A stretch of 64,000 nucleotides of DNA from Engraulis encrasicolus. Taxonomy: Eukaryota > Chordata > Actinopteri > Clupeiformes > Engraulidae. Shown here in pieces: positions 1 through 11,700 of the stretch; positions within the stretch are counted from its first letter, which is position 1, and every line of letters begins with the position of its first letter. Made by a program: the position numbers and the translations under genes. The notes below the pieces were generated by a model that did no database searches, was not told the DNA's origin, and worked only from the letters and a program-made list of their open reading frames with translations. The stretch lies in assembly GCF_034702125.1 (NCBI RefSeq), contig NC_085865.1, positions 18,078,281-18,142,280 of the forward strand, read 5' to 3'.

Positions 1-1253
1 ACAAAATGATTTCAAACTTTTTCAACACCAAGTTACCCAATCAAGTAAATATTATTATTGGATGTTTGTTGGTACAGAAGTTACGGCAGATACCCAGGTT
101 AATCACTATAATGCCACTTCAAAAAGAGGTCATTTCAAAATGTAATTTCAATCATTTTGCTACATAACATGGAGAAATGAATTAACCAGGTCATTCTCTA
201 CTGTACTAAATCCTAAAACACAGGGAAGATACAAATAGCAAAAGACGAATAATAAAATAACTTGGTTTCACTACAGAGCATCTCATTAGCCAGGTCATTG
301 CTCTGCTACAGCCTGAGACATCAGCAGAAAAGACAAAATATAAACCCTTGTTTTTCAATACAGAATGTCTAATTAAGCATTAACATCAAATGGTGTCTTT
401 TGTTCCCATTGGTCGGTCCTGACTCAGCTGGGAAGCTGCTGACACATGTTACTCTTTAAAACCCAAGTCTTCAGGGGACAACCAGCATTTCTCTCCATCA
501 TGCTTCAACGGCATCCTTATCTTGCAAAATGTCATTGTCAAAACATCTCAGAGCTGGAAAGTGATCCATGTGCCAGTATAAAATTACTGACATTCAGCCA
601 CTAAATAGTCCAAGATGAGGCTGATAAAAACAGGACTAAGGGCCCATTATGCTCCCATTGGATCTCTGACAGCTCCACTCTCACAGGAACAAACATGGTG
701 TATTATTTTAGTGCCATAGAACACACACAATAGGGGCATTCCCAAAATGTCCAGTTCTCTCAGTCACTACATAGGGCACGAGTGGAATGGTCTAAGAATC
801 TTATATTCTCTGATTGTCTTGTATGCACTATGTAGTAATGGCTGGACATTTTGACATCGAATTCCACCAACAACTTTTTGGATGGAACACAGTACTGTAT
901 GAATACCTCTCATGTCTTCCTCCCTGCAGAGCAACCAAGAAGAGCAGAATTTATATAAAAGGATGAGATGCACTTTAGTAAGCGACTGAACATTCAAGCA
1001 GCGGTCACACTTCATATCACGCTGCCTTTTTCAGTGTATCTGATCCAAATGTATCAGCATATAATATTATGTTCTTACACTGTACATAGCCTACTTAACC
1101 CTTAACTCTACGTACAGTGCAAGTGCATCATGTTGTGTGTTGTTGCATAGTTTCACTTTGTAACACTGTACAGGGACAGTAAAATTAAGTGGAACCCAAC
1201 TAAATCTTCCTTTCGGTTTACAACCAATCACTCTTTCTCTTTTCTTTTCGTAC
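1..1253. other. Non-coding DNA, no gene recognised
   Basis: AT-rich sequence without a convincing exon or repeat terminus. If the signal-peptide exon just to its right is real, this stretch is the first part of its downstream intron, because that gene would run leftwards out of the window. The ORFs here are short and lack family motifs. Confidence 0.4.
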
Positions 1254-1367
1254 CTGCTCTGATGTCGTCCTCCTCTATGCCTTGCAGAGTTGCCATGGAC
1301 ACCAGCATGGTCAGTAGCCTCAGGCCCCACAGCATCTTCGCCTCTCAGAGCTCCCAGCAGCAGTTAC
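1254..1367 (-). CDS. Probable first coding exon of a secreted protein (signal peptide)
   Basis: On the minus strand a pyrimidine-rich stretch and AG at 1369-1368 precede a short 5' leader and an ATG at 1335-1333. The 27 codons that follow begin MLWGLRLLTMLVSMATLQG and end in the acidic IEEDDIRA. This is a textbook secretory signal: one Arg, a hydrophobic core of about 12 residues and a small-residue cleavage region. The exon ends at a GTACGA donor in phase 1, the usual phase for signal-peptide exons. The rest of the gene would lie at lower coordinates outside the window, and a 5' non-coding exon would lie to the right. I do not recognise the protein. A chance hydrophobic ORF with chance splice sites remains possible, since no second exon can be seen. 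Confidence 0.45.
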
Positions 1368-2235
1368 CTAGTTAAGAAGAAATAAATACGTTTACCTGTA
1401 TACACGCTTGTGTACCTTTAAAACAATTATTTTCCTTTCAGTTATCTTACGTTTGGTCCAGCACCTGTGCCACTGATGTGCGCGCATTCTTTAACTTTCT
1501 GGATTACCTTTAAAACAGCACAGCTACTTTGCAGACCTGCCATGTGCAGTATACATAAAGCCCAGTCCAAGGAGTCACCTGTCAGGTTGTCATTCGTCAA
1601 AGCACTACATCAGACCCTTGAACCAGAGATTCTTTAAGTATAGAGATATGCCAACATAATAGGTTTCTATGGGCACCTAACATGACCAGGTTCCGGTCTG
1701 CCTAAAGGGGCGTGTCATAATGTTCCTAGCATTGAATAGAACAGTCCTCAGGTCTGCCTAGGTCTGCTTAAAGGGGGATTTCCCCCCCAATAAAAGAACC
1801 CGGAAACAATGGGCCAATGGAACCTCTCTCTCTCTACTCTCTCTGCTTGAACATACACTTCCCAAGGTGCAAGAGGCTGGTGTGAGACAGCTAACTGTTC
1901 AACATCTTTATAACAATGCACAACTTTGCAGAGCAAGTCAACACAACTGAAATTAGTTCATGCAGGACAATGACTTACAGTGCATGTAAGAGTGCTTAAG
2001 GTACTAGTGTCATCTTTTGCATCATCTGTTAAATGCCACAACATTTTGAGGAACTTGAGTGGTATAGGGCAGACTCAACTACTGCACGTTAAGTAGGTCT
2101 TTGTAGTGAGGTGGCAGTGATGGAACATTGTGCCTGTGGGCATTCAGGCAAACAGGTCACAGTCCCTGGCCACGTGGGTGTGGGACAGCTAGGAGAGAAG
2201 TCATTTAACAGGACATGCCAACTCCCTTCCCCATT
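1368..2235. other. Non-coding DNA, no gene recognised
   Basis: No splice-bounded ORF or recognisable repeat terminus was seen. It may hold an untranslated exon or promoter of the minus-strand gene at 1254-1367, but there is no direct evidence. Confidence 0.35.
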
Positions 2236-2275
2236 CTCTCCTCTCCTCTCCTCTCCTCTCCTCTCCTCTCCTCTG
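2236..2275. repeat. (CTCTC)n simple repeat
   Basis: About eight tandem copies of a pyrimidine pentamer, lying next to the hAT-type MITE. The open frame that crosses it is an artefact of the repeat. Confidence 0.9.
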
Positions 2276-2293
2276 TCCCCTATCCCCTCCTCT

Positions 2294-2483
2294 CAGTGGT
2301 GTAGTCTACTTTTTTGAAGTGGGTATACTGTATATTCGATCATTTTTTGAAGTGGGTATACTGTATATATTTATGCCATTCAAAATAATGGATCAATCAA
2401 TTTCAAGTGGGTATACTGAAGCCCCTAAAATTTAGAAGTGGGTATACTCCGTATACCCGCGTTCTACGTAGACTACACCACTG
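2294..2483. mobile_element. hAT-type MITE with exact 8-bp TSD
   Basis: The ends are 16-bp inverted repeats, CAGTGGTGTAGTCTAC and its complement. They are flanked by an exact 8-bp direct repeat, CCTCCTCT, at 2286-2293 and 2484-2491. Four copies of AAGTGGGTATACT lie inside. The element is 190 bp and encodes nothing. CA(G/A)TG-type ends with 8-bp duplications are the hAT signature. Confidence 0.85.
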
Positions 2484-2732
2484 CCTCCTCTCCACTCTCA
2501 TCCCATCCAATCATTTTGTAAACCCCTGAGTGTCTGGGCACCACATTTTCCAAAGTTAAATCACTCGAAATGTCAGCCGCCGGGCCTTGGACAGTGGACC
2601 TTGGGAGGATGTCCATTCGCGGCATCTGTCGACATATCAAATGGATTTAATTTGACCACTGACGCATCGATCGGCGCAGCTTCGCACAAAGGACTCATTC
2701 TGTGGCCGGTAGCCGGTGGCAGCCTGCACAGC

Positions 2733-2787
2733 ACACACACAACTGTGCACACACGCACACACAAACACACAAACACACACACACACA

Positions 2788-2819
<32 letters not shown>

Positions 2820-2822
2820 GCA
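2733..2822. repeat. (CA)n microsatellite, interrupted by CT
   Basis: An imperfect CA array with an internal CTCTCT stretch. All overlapping long frames are low-complexity His/Thr or Cys/Val translations. Confidence 0.9.
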
Positions 2823-3436
2823 AAACCGTAGACAGTGAGCCAATCGCCTTTCAAAACAATCCTGGCCGGACCAACCGACGGGTCTATTTAGCGACTCTGT
2901 TTCGAGACACACATGTGCGTCAGTGCTGAATATAATATACGTAAAACGACATGAATAAAATTGCCCCTGACACAATATTGCTTCTCTCTCTCGCCTTTGG
3001 TGGAGGAGGCAGAAGTCAGAGGCAGAAAATGAATCCATCCAAGGGGATCCTTTGCAAGTTTGCAAGACCCGGCAATCCACTTTTATTCAACCTTGTTAAA
3101 AGTGTTCTTTAAGTAAGAGGGACGTTTTTTTTTCTTCCCCCGCATTCTACCATAACAGAGTGCGGTCTTGTTGCTCTGCCATGCTTCAGTGGAATCTACG
3201 AGCTTTCATGTAGCCAAAGGAGTGTCGCCCTAGCGACCACAGGCTGCAGCCAAGCAAAATAACAATGTAAGCAGAAAGCCAGAGGGCAGGACTCGCTCGA
3301 AAATAAACATGGATGGCATGTTGCTGCATGTTGGCACGTTCATGTGTGGTAGAAGGGCAACACATCACACGCTCCTGTCCTGTCCCTGTTTTTTTGTGGG
3401 TCTATGTACATGTGTGCGTGTGGCACTGTGGAGTCG

Positions 3437-3438
<2 letters not shown>

Positions 3439-3519
<81 letters not shown>
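3439..3519. repeat. (GT)n microsatellite
   Basis: About 40 uninterrupted GT dinucleotides. It produces five spurious frames on both strands. Confidence 0.95.
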
Positions 3520-3520
<1 letters not shown>

Positions 3521-4021
3521 CTGTATGGAGTCAGTGTGTGCATGTTTGTTCAAGCATATGCATGTGTTATCTGTGTTGGCTGTCTATGTGTTTGTGTTTG
3601 TGATATGTGTCTGTTGCATGTGTGTTGTCTTTGGAAGTCTAGGCCATGTGCATGGGCCTGTCACAAGGGGTCTCAGAATAGTTGGCTTTATAAAAGCAAA
3701 GGCAAAACATAATGTATTGCCAGGCAGGAACTATATCATCTGTTATTGAAAGTTGCCACATATGGAGAGATACGATGTTGTGCATGTCCTCCAGCTTTTT
3801 GCATTATCAGACCCATATTGCTGGAGTAAGATAGGCTGAGGTAGATTATGAAATATGAATATCATGAATTGTGCGTATGTGGATATTGGCTATGTGGATT
3901 TGGGTGTGTGTCTCAGTGTTGGAAGGTGTGTACATGTCCATATTTGTTTGCATGCATGTTTTCACACAGTGCCATACACATTTGCATATGCACCCAAGGC
4001 CTGCTGTATATTATTAATATC

Positions 4022-4023
<2 letters not shown>

Positions 4024-4062
<39 letters not shown>

Positions 4063-4140
4063 GCACGCACGCACGCACGCACACGCACACTCGCACACAC
4101 ACGCACACGCACACATACACACACACATACACCCACACAC
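4024..4140. repeat. (CA)n then (GCAC)n microsatellite
   Basis: A compound array that begins as pure CA and passes into CGCA/CACG variants. No gene was seen from 3520 to about 4690. Confidence 0.9.
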
Positions 4141-4689
4141 ATTATTGATGTTACTATCATTAATAATAATAATATAATAATATCATTACACACAATAAAG
4201 ACCAAATACGGTAGATGCATGGTTCTTTCACTCCTGCCTTGATAAAACTGACTGTGCATGACAAATGCATCCCTGAATACACTTCTGGAGGCTGCTGTTG
4301 CTTTCTGATGGATCTCGTGAACAAACAGGCTGCAAGCGATGATTTGCATATTATAACAGAGTTGTACAATGCGTTCCTCTATGTTGCTACATCAGACAAT
4401 CTCTGTCCATCCTGCCAACTCCATTGCCACCCCCGCCATTTCATGCAGAGAGGCCCACTGTCATAAATCTTCCATCTTCATGATGTGTGTCACACTGCAG
4501 ACAAATCAGCTTGACTTCTGACTATGCAAATGTGGTGGGCTACTTTATGGCATATGGCATACCGGCCATACAGTATGTTATTATGAAAAAATGTCATTTT
4601 TAACGTATATGGCGCTGAGGTCACATAACCATGACCAAATAGGTTATCATGCGAAAACCTCAATCTGTCAGTGTATGGCTTCCATCTCC

Positions 4690-6011
4690 ACCTATGACGA
4701 CTATCATTAACACTTCTCTGGAATCTGGTGTTGTGCCTGCCAGCTTCAAAACTGCTGCTGAAAAAACCTGGTCTGGACCCTGACGACCCAAACGACTACC
4801 GTCCAATCTCCAACCTCCCTTTCCTTAGTAAAATCTTAGAAAGGGCGGCTCAACTCCAGCAGCTTACAGTATGTCCCACCATGAGCTCTTTGAACCAATG
4901 CAATCTGGTTTCAGAGCCCACCATAGCACTGAGACTGCACTTGTCAAAATCATTACATTACATTACATTGCATTTGGCAGAAGCTTTATAACCAAAGCGA
5001 CTTTCAAAAGAGAACACAATCAAGCCAACATCACAAGCAAATACAAAGTGCACAGGAAATATACAGAACAACGAGTGCAGTTGCAAAGGGGGGTTCGTTT
5101 TTTTGTTTTTGTTTTTGTTTTTTAAATTAATAAAGAGTACACACACAGCACACTCACAAACACATACACACACACACAAACACATACACACACACACACA
5201 CACTCAAACTAAGCTAAACATAACTAACATCACGTCAAGAGTCTGCCCTGGGGCTAGGCCAGCTCAAGCATTAGTTTAGTAGCTCCTCTCGAAAGAGGAA
5301 GGTCTTTTTGTTTCTCGAAGGCTGCAAGAGATGTGCTTAGTCTTGCTGCCTCTGGGACACTGTTCCACCACTTGGGTACAACAACGGAGAATGACACACA
5401 GTTATACATCAGCACCATCCAGCAACCTGGATGTCATACAATCTTCTCAAATTGAACAGCAAGAAAACTGAGCTCATGGTGGTGGCACCAGCAATTCTGC
5501 AAAGGAAGGTTGGAGATCTACACTTGGACATCGATGGATGCACCATCACCCCATTCCCTAAACTAAAGTACGTAACCAGGGTGTCATCTTGGATTCATCA
5601 CTTTCACTTCACTCCCACATCAAAAAAGTCACCAAATCGGCATTCTATCATCTCAGAAACATCTCCAAACTCAGGCCTTCACTCTCTAAGACAGTTACAG
5701 AGACGCTCACTCACTCCTTCATCTCCTCCCGTCTGGACCACCACAGAGCCTTCCATGTTGCTGCTCCTATTCTTTGGAACAATCTGCCCGACCACATCCA
5801 GAATGCCCCTTCACTGGCCATGTTTAAGCAACACCTTAAGTTAAGACACATCTCTTTCTGGAGGCTTATGGCTGCTAGTTCCACAAGCACATTCACTTAC
5901 ATGCAGTCATACACACACTCACGCACTGACGCGCACACACTCACACTTTCCTACACGATACCCTGTGAAGCCACCTTGGTTGTTTTGAAAGGCGCTATAT
6001 AAAATGAAAGT

Positions 6012-6042
<31 letters not shown>

Positions 6043-6053
6043 TTATTATTATG
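4690..6053 (+). mobile_element. L2-type LINE, decayed, with internal insertion
   Basis: The 5' part encodes reverse-transcriptase segments typical of fish L2, such as DPDDPNDYRPISNLPFLSK (frame around 4770-4845) and FRAHHSTETALVKI, broken by frameshifts. After a nested insertion (4948-5425) the C-terminal region resumes with NSKKTELMVVAPAIL, IKKVTKSAFYHLRNIS and ILWNNLPDHIQNAPSLAMFK. Part of the polymerase between the RLD and RAF residues is deleted relative to the family. The 3' tail holds GGCGCTATATAAA followed by an ATT repeat (6011-6052), the normal L2 end used for reverse-transcription priming. It is 5' truncated and inactive. Family assignment is from recognised motifs. Confidence 0.85.
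4948..5425. mobile_element. Interspersed repeat nested in the L2 LINE
   Basis: The L2 reading frame stops at LVKI and resumes about 480 bp later, so this piece is inserted. It begins with ATTACATT repeats and GCATTTGGCAGAAGCTTTAT followed by CCAAAGCGACTT, a core widespread in fish genomes. It contains a CA microsatellite (5140-5205) and a segment with TGTTCCACCACTTGG. It probably has no coding capacity. I recognise the core but not a firm class. Confidence 0.6.
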
Positions 6054-6720
6054 ACCGTGATGGGCAACCTGGACTAATTAGTTAGAATCCAGATACGTAT
6101 TCCAAATGACCTGGTTTTACCTGTCCGGTTTAACCAGGTGATCATTCAACCATGCAGTCACCTGGTTGAATTGGGAAGGTAAATTAATTTGATATGGCAC
6201 TGGATTATAACTATTGACAGACCTACGATACTCTAAGTCACAATATCTTGACTTTTGACATTGCAAATGCTGCTACAGTACTTCACCTGCTATTTTGACC
6301 AAAGTCAAATTATAATTATGCACAAACATGGATTTGGTACCAGCAAGTGTATCGCATCCATCAATCTCCTACAGAATGGATTTACGTATGTTCTTCATAA
6401 ACGGAGGCTGTAAAAGGTGACTGGGTATTGACAACAAAGTACCAAACAGGTCCCAAAGAAATCTCTCCTCTTCATATTCTGTCAAATAACCTTGACTATG
6501 CGAATGCTGCAAAAATATTACAAATGGCATAACGTATTCCCACCATAGGTCAGCACACAGTACTGTACAAACATGGGTATTTCGTCAGTGTATTGGCATT
6601 GGCAACCATCAATTACCCATTTGTGTAAGGAGCGAGTCTCATAAAGTCAGTCTGGAAAAGGGTTTGTATGCAGATGATGGCCTAGCACTGAAATATTAAT
6701 TGTCTGTTTAAATCTATACA
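6054..6720. other. Non-coding DNA, nothing recognised
   Basis: No ORF with family motifs, no terminal inverted repeats and no tandem structure were found between the L2 tail and the next MITE. Confidence 0.35.
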
Positions 6721-6881
6721 CAGGGCCATTGGCAGCTTTGACCAGACCCAGGACAGAGTTATCTGAAAGGGCCCCAAACCCAATACATACAATGTCATGA
6801 GGACCCAATTCTGGGGTCCCTTTCTCTCTGGGCCTGGGAAAAGTACCCCCTTTGTCCTCGCTGTCCCCTGCAGCTTCCCTG
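6721..6881. mobile_element. hAT-type MITE, family with CAGGGCCGCTGACAG ends (copy 1)
   Basis: It starts CAGGGCCATTGGCAG and ends at CTTCCCTG. The flanks are TCTATACA (6713-6720) and TCTGTACA (6882-6889), a 7-of-8 duplication. It shares about 150 bp with the copies at 28966 and 29918 in the same orientation. Confidence 0.75.
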
Positions 6882-6889
6882 TCTGTACA

Positions 6890-8149
6890 CAATAGAACAT
6901 GTGATTCTTCAAAGATTGTAAAAAGGAGGTTAATATAAGGACATGGTCTCACCTCGTCTCTCAAAAGGTAGATCACCTGCATAGTATATTGCAGACTATT
7001 ATTTCAACACTTAGAGAATCAATTGTAACATCATCTAGACGTGTGTATTTTGTCCCAGAGTACTCTCTAAGCGTTGAATTAACACTGCATTTATCACTGA
7101 ATGCTGCCCTCAGCCTTAGGCCTATAATCTTTCAGCTGACCTCAAATCACTTACTAAAAAAACACTCACTGCTTGTAGGCATGCCACTCTGATCCACATC
7201 TGCATTACTGCGCCACCACATACAGTACACTGCCAGTGGCAGCCATTCATGTGCGGCCCCACGAATGCAAGCTGTAAAACATGTCTGGCTTTGAACTGCA
7301 GGGCCCAGAGAGAGGTCACTGGAGGTCGTCCTGGCCAGATGAGGTCAAATCTCTTGCTACACTGGCACAGTTAAGATCCTTGTGAATACAAGTGAGTGTA
7401 GATTTCCATGAATATGTGATATTTCTGTATGATGTACTATAGAATTGCTGGATATCTGGGCTAATCAAGTATGCTGCTCTAGTCTACTACAATCTGCTCT
7501 ACTCCTCTCTTCTCTTCTTTACTGTTCTCTGCTCTTCTCTACTGTCCTCTTCACTTTTTTCCATTCTCTCTTTAATGTGCCATTGTCTTCTCTTCTCTTA
7601 TAGGCGCTTCTCTTCTTTTCTCTTCTTTATTGTACTCTACTCCTCTCTCCTCTACTCTACTCCAGAATCACCTGCTGTTGTGGACATGACATTCTCATTT
7701 CTCACATAACTTACTTCTCTATTACTACCAAGTGTTTGTATTTGAACAGTCCATTTCACTCAGGGGGAAAAGAAAGCAGCAATAAAAAAAGCCTTACCAC
7801 AAACAACAAGGACAGCATTCCAAGAACAAAAATGTCACCAAAAGCAAAGAAAGAAAGAGGAAACACAACCCAGATATTCAGAAGACAGAACAAACCAATT
7901 ACCGACTCTTTGAAGTGCTAGCTGTCTCCAATAGAGATGAAAACGAAATTATGACCATCATACTGAAACAAAATAGATCCTGACACACAAAACATGTAAA
8001 TGTTCCTGTCACAGTGACACATAACAACCAAAAGTAGCGAACAGGCACAGTATGCAAAAACAACCGACACAGCTGACGCATGGACTGCTATGCTGGGGGG
8101 CTTTCTTTTTTTCTTTTTTTACTCAAACACAAACTCAATCATAGCTGTA
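6890..8149. other. Non-coding DNA with CT-rich tract
   Basis: The interval 7470-7670 is strongly pyrimidine-rich on the plus strand (CTCT, TTCT and ACTCT variants). No exon or transposon end was recognised elsewhere in the interval. Confidence 0.4.
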
Positions 8150-8450
8150 GACCAGTTAGACCACTGCAAGGAAACTATGGCAGGCCTTGCTTTTACTTCT
8201 ACTTTTACTTCGGCCACCCATCCTCCTCCATGACTGAGGTACCCTGAGCATGGTACCGTCCCACCGCACTGCTCCCCATGGGGCGCCACTGAGGGCTGCC
8301 CCCTTGCATGGGTGAGGCATAAATGCAATTTCGTTGTGTGCAGTGTGCAGTGTTCACTTGTGTGCTGTGGAGTGCTGTGTCACAATGGGAGTTGGAGTTT
8401 CCCAATGGGCTTTCACTTTTCACGTTCACTCTGCCTTACAGTAACATTGA
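8150..8450. repeat. SINE-like interspersed repeat
   Basis: It contains CCGCACTGCTCCCCATGGGG and, further on, AATGCAATTTCGTTGTGTGC and CAATGGGAGTTGGAGTTTCC, a string I recognise as a common interspersed sequence in fish genomes. No coding capacity. The class (SINE or 3' end of another element) is uncertain and no duplication was found at the edges. Confidence 0.4.
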
Positions 8451-8514
8451 GTAATGGATTCAGGGGGGCAGAGGGGACAGGAGACCGGTTGCTGGTGTAA
8501 CGGAGGCCAACTAG

Positions 8515-8735
8515 CAGAGTGTGGCGTGGTGGAACGTTAGTAAACCTCCCTACCGAAGCCTCATACAGTATCGGCAGCGCTGAGCTATCTGACTGGTCCT
8601 TTACTGTAGCTCTGCAGTATCATGCTGTGCTTCCCATGCCCGAATGAATGCGTTGACTAGGAGGTGGCCAGTTTGAGACCCGAGGGGCGGACAGCGCAGG
8701 AACACCTCAGTCACACTAGGCCACAATATCTGTGG
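8515..8735 (+). repeat. Degenerate tRNA-derived SINE-like sequence
   Basis: TGGCGTGGTGG near 8523 resembles a Pol III A box, and AGTTTGAGACCCG near 8671 resembles a B box preceded by GGAGGTGGCC. The ~100 bp between them is longer than in an intact tRNA head, so this would be a rearranged SINE rather than a tRNA gene. Confidence 0.3.
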
Positions 8736-9839
8736 CCTCCACACCATTACATACATAAAACTTATTGTACATATGCGTACATCTTCCAGGTAACGATGGA
8801 CGCCCCATCCTACACATTTCCCTATGTCCATCATCTAACTTATCCCCCGGGAGCAATACTTAAACATGCTTTCCCAAAGATGGATGGGGATGTATGGGAG
8901 CATTGGTAGCTATCGGCTGTCCCCAAACCACATTCTTCTTACTGAAACATGAGGCCATACCATCTGTCACACTATGTTTACTCCACATAAAGTTCCACAT
9001 CAAACAAGATGTACAAGTATGGGGATGTAACCATGCATTGGTAGTTATTAACTGTCCTTGACCACATTCTTCTCACTAACACCGAACGCTACAGTGTTGT
9101 GGCTTCATTTTACATTTAGACCATGTGTCATCCCAGACGATCTACCAGACAGTGTATATGGCCACCATTTCCTCGACATTTCCCCATACGTTTCTCCTCG
9201 CGTCCCCGGCGTCTAACCTGCAGCCCGGTGCTGTGTTGATACAGTGGGGAAGTGTTTGCTTGTCTAGTGTGCGCGCGTGGTGGGATTTCCTGGCCCTGTT
9301 GAAGACAGCTAATGAGTTCCTCCATTGGGAGAGCGGGGAGAGGGAGAGGGAGGCTATGCTGTGTGTGTGTGTGTGTGTCTACTATGTACACGTCTGTGTG
9401 TGAGTGTTTGTGTGTGTATGTGTACTATATGAATGTGTGTGCTGTGCATATGTGTGCGTGTGTGTGTATTGCAGAGGTTGGAGTGCAGCATTGTGGGTAG
9501 GCTACCCCTGACACCCATTCTAGAAGCATGTCTCCCCAGATGTGTTTGCGGTATAATGGTGCCTTTTATGTTGTTTTAAGAGACTTTGCTTTTCTTTTCT
9601 CTTTTTGTTTTTTTCACCCTACCCTGCAATCCATCCAAAAAAACGTTTTCCGTGTTTTAACATGCCAAGATTTATGCTTATCGTCTTGCAGAATGACTGT
9701 TCGACGACTATTATGTCACTGATTCTTGAAAGTTTGGCAAAAACATGTCCCTGCAGTAAAATATTAATTCTGTTGAAAATCAACTAAATTTTCACAAACA
9801 AAATGAACCCATGTAATGGCCAAGGGGTCTGTCACACGA
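8736..9839. other. Non-coding DNA with a GT-rich stretch
   Basis: GT/TGTG-rich sequence occurs at about 9357-9470. No splice-bounded coding sequence was recognised. Confidence 0.35.
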
Positions 9840-11700
9840 ATACACAGTTGTTTGAAATATTTAAGTGTAATTGTATTACTTTTCATGGCTATAAACCTGT
9901 CCACACCCTGTAAAAACGCCTGTCCCAAGGACTGGCATCATCATTTCAATTGACTTAAAATACAAAAATCACTAACAGAATTGAACAATATCACCATGAT
10001 GTGGAAGACCATATTAAAGTGGTTCTACAGATGTGCACATAGTGGATGTAAAACAATATTTACTATTATTTACTGATTGCTCAAAATGTGTCCAGCATAT
10101 TGGTCACCACCGTCAGATTTTTTCTAAAAGACAATAAAATCAGGTATGCACAAGGTAATTTTCATTGCTGAGGACCCCTTTTCAAACCTTTAGCTCTACT
10201 GCCTACTTCACCATCACTGAAGCTCCTGTAAGCTTATTATTTTGTCCCCAATTTGTTAATTTGTTTGGACACTGGTACTGTCCCAACCATAAACTGTCAA
10301 CACCGTCGGGGGTTTTAATAGTATTGTATTACATTAATGTTAATAATTTCTTTTTTTCAGAAAAGGTATGAAGCACCCAAGAAACAGAGCGAAAATTAAA
10401 TGGCTAATGTGAACAAACAATGCATAATATTTAAAAGAGTGTTTTTTTGTCTCACACCGTCAGATGTCACCACCGTCAGATTTTGTTCTGCTCATCATGT
10501 TGTTCCATATTTTACTAAATTGTGCTGGTTAATGAAACATTACTAGGCATGTTAGTAATAATTGTGATCCAAAATTATACTCTAGCCACCACTGAGGTGC
10601 ATTTGGAGGTTTTTTTGTCAGAAAACCTGACGGTGGTGACATCTGATGGAGTTCACCAAAAAACACATGTTTTACGTGTTTTTTACATGTTTTAAGAATA
10701 TGCATACAATAAGTATCTACAGTTATGTTGAATTGTTAAAGTAATTCACTTTAATACAGTAAACATGTGTTTTTACTTCTAATTCTGTCTGCCACTGTTG
10801 ACAAAACAAGAAAGAGCCCATTTTATGAAAAATGTTAAACATGGGGATCTTGGCCAATGCATTCACTGCACAGCCAAGACCTACATCTATGATAATACAC
10901 CTCTATATTTTGGATTTGAATAACTTAAAAGCTGTTTTTACCACATTTTCAACAACCAGTGGCTTACTTCCTAGATAATCTAACTAATGAAGTAAAAACA
11001 CATGCTCATACTGTGCACACACAAAAATAAAGTGTTTATGCAAGATGCCATTGACTTGAGAGGGCTATTTATTTTGCTAAATGCAGGTACTAATTAGGCC
11101 ACTTTCACCACTCTCAGATTACAGTCACCACCTTCAGTTCTTAAGTCCCCACTGTAAGAGGGAATTTTGGACCTTTTAATTGAATGTGCTTACAATTTTC
11201 CTTAGGAGTTGTTGAAATATCAAAGTAATAGCCAATTTAAGCCTACACGAATATTTGTGAAATTACAAAAAATTGTTTGTTGTATTTAGGCGTTAAGTAA
11301 GCATCGTATGACGGTACATATTTTAAAATTAGAACACATGAAACAGTATTAAAATAGAACAAAAGTGAATTTTCAACATTTAAAGGCATATGTGTGAACA
11401 AAAAAATACACATAATCACTTAAAAACTCCAGATAATACAATACAATTTTAATTACTTTTAATTGTGTCTGACGGTGTTGACAAAAAACAAGGTATGATC
11501 GGAGAAAAGCCTGATTTCTGAAAAAAATACATAATGGGGAGATTGGCCTTGTGCATTTCTGAACAGCCAAGACCTTAGTCTACGAGGATATACCATATAA
11601 TTTTGTAATTCACTTTGTTTTTTTCTGTCAACATTACAACCTGTTTTAGCCACTTTCTCAAGAATCAGTGATGTATTATTTCGCCGATCTAAACAGATTA
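9840..11700. repeat. AT-rich repeat with CACCGTCAG motifs and an internal ~690-bp duplication
   Basis: CACCGTCAG or CTGACGGTG variants recur near 10109, 10302, 10456, 10471, 10627, 11128 and 11468 in both orientations, often with a nearby GTCACCACC or GTTGACAAA. The block at about 10740-10975 reappears at about 11425-11700, sharing GTTGACAAAA, CATGGGGATCTTGGCC (CATAATGGGGAGATTGGCC in the second) and ACAGCCAAGACCT. This looks like a non-autonomous transposon or a tandemly duplicated piece of one. No termini or coding region were identified. Confidence 0.5.

Noticed and set aside
2573..4349. Several ORFs of 60-146 codons rich in Cys/Val or His/Thr on both strands
   Set aside because: They are translations of (GT)n/(CA)n microsatellites; both strands and several frames are open only because the dinucleotide has no stop codons.
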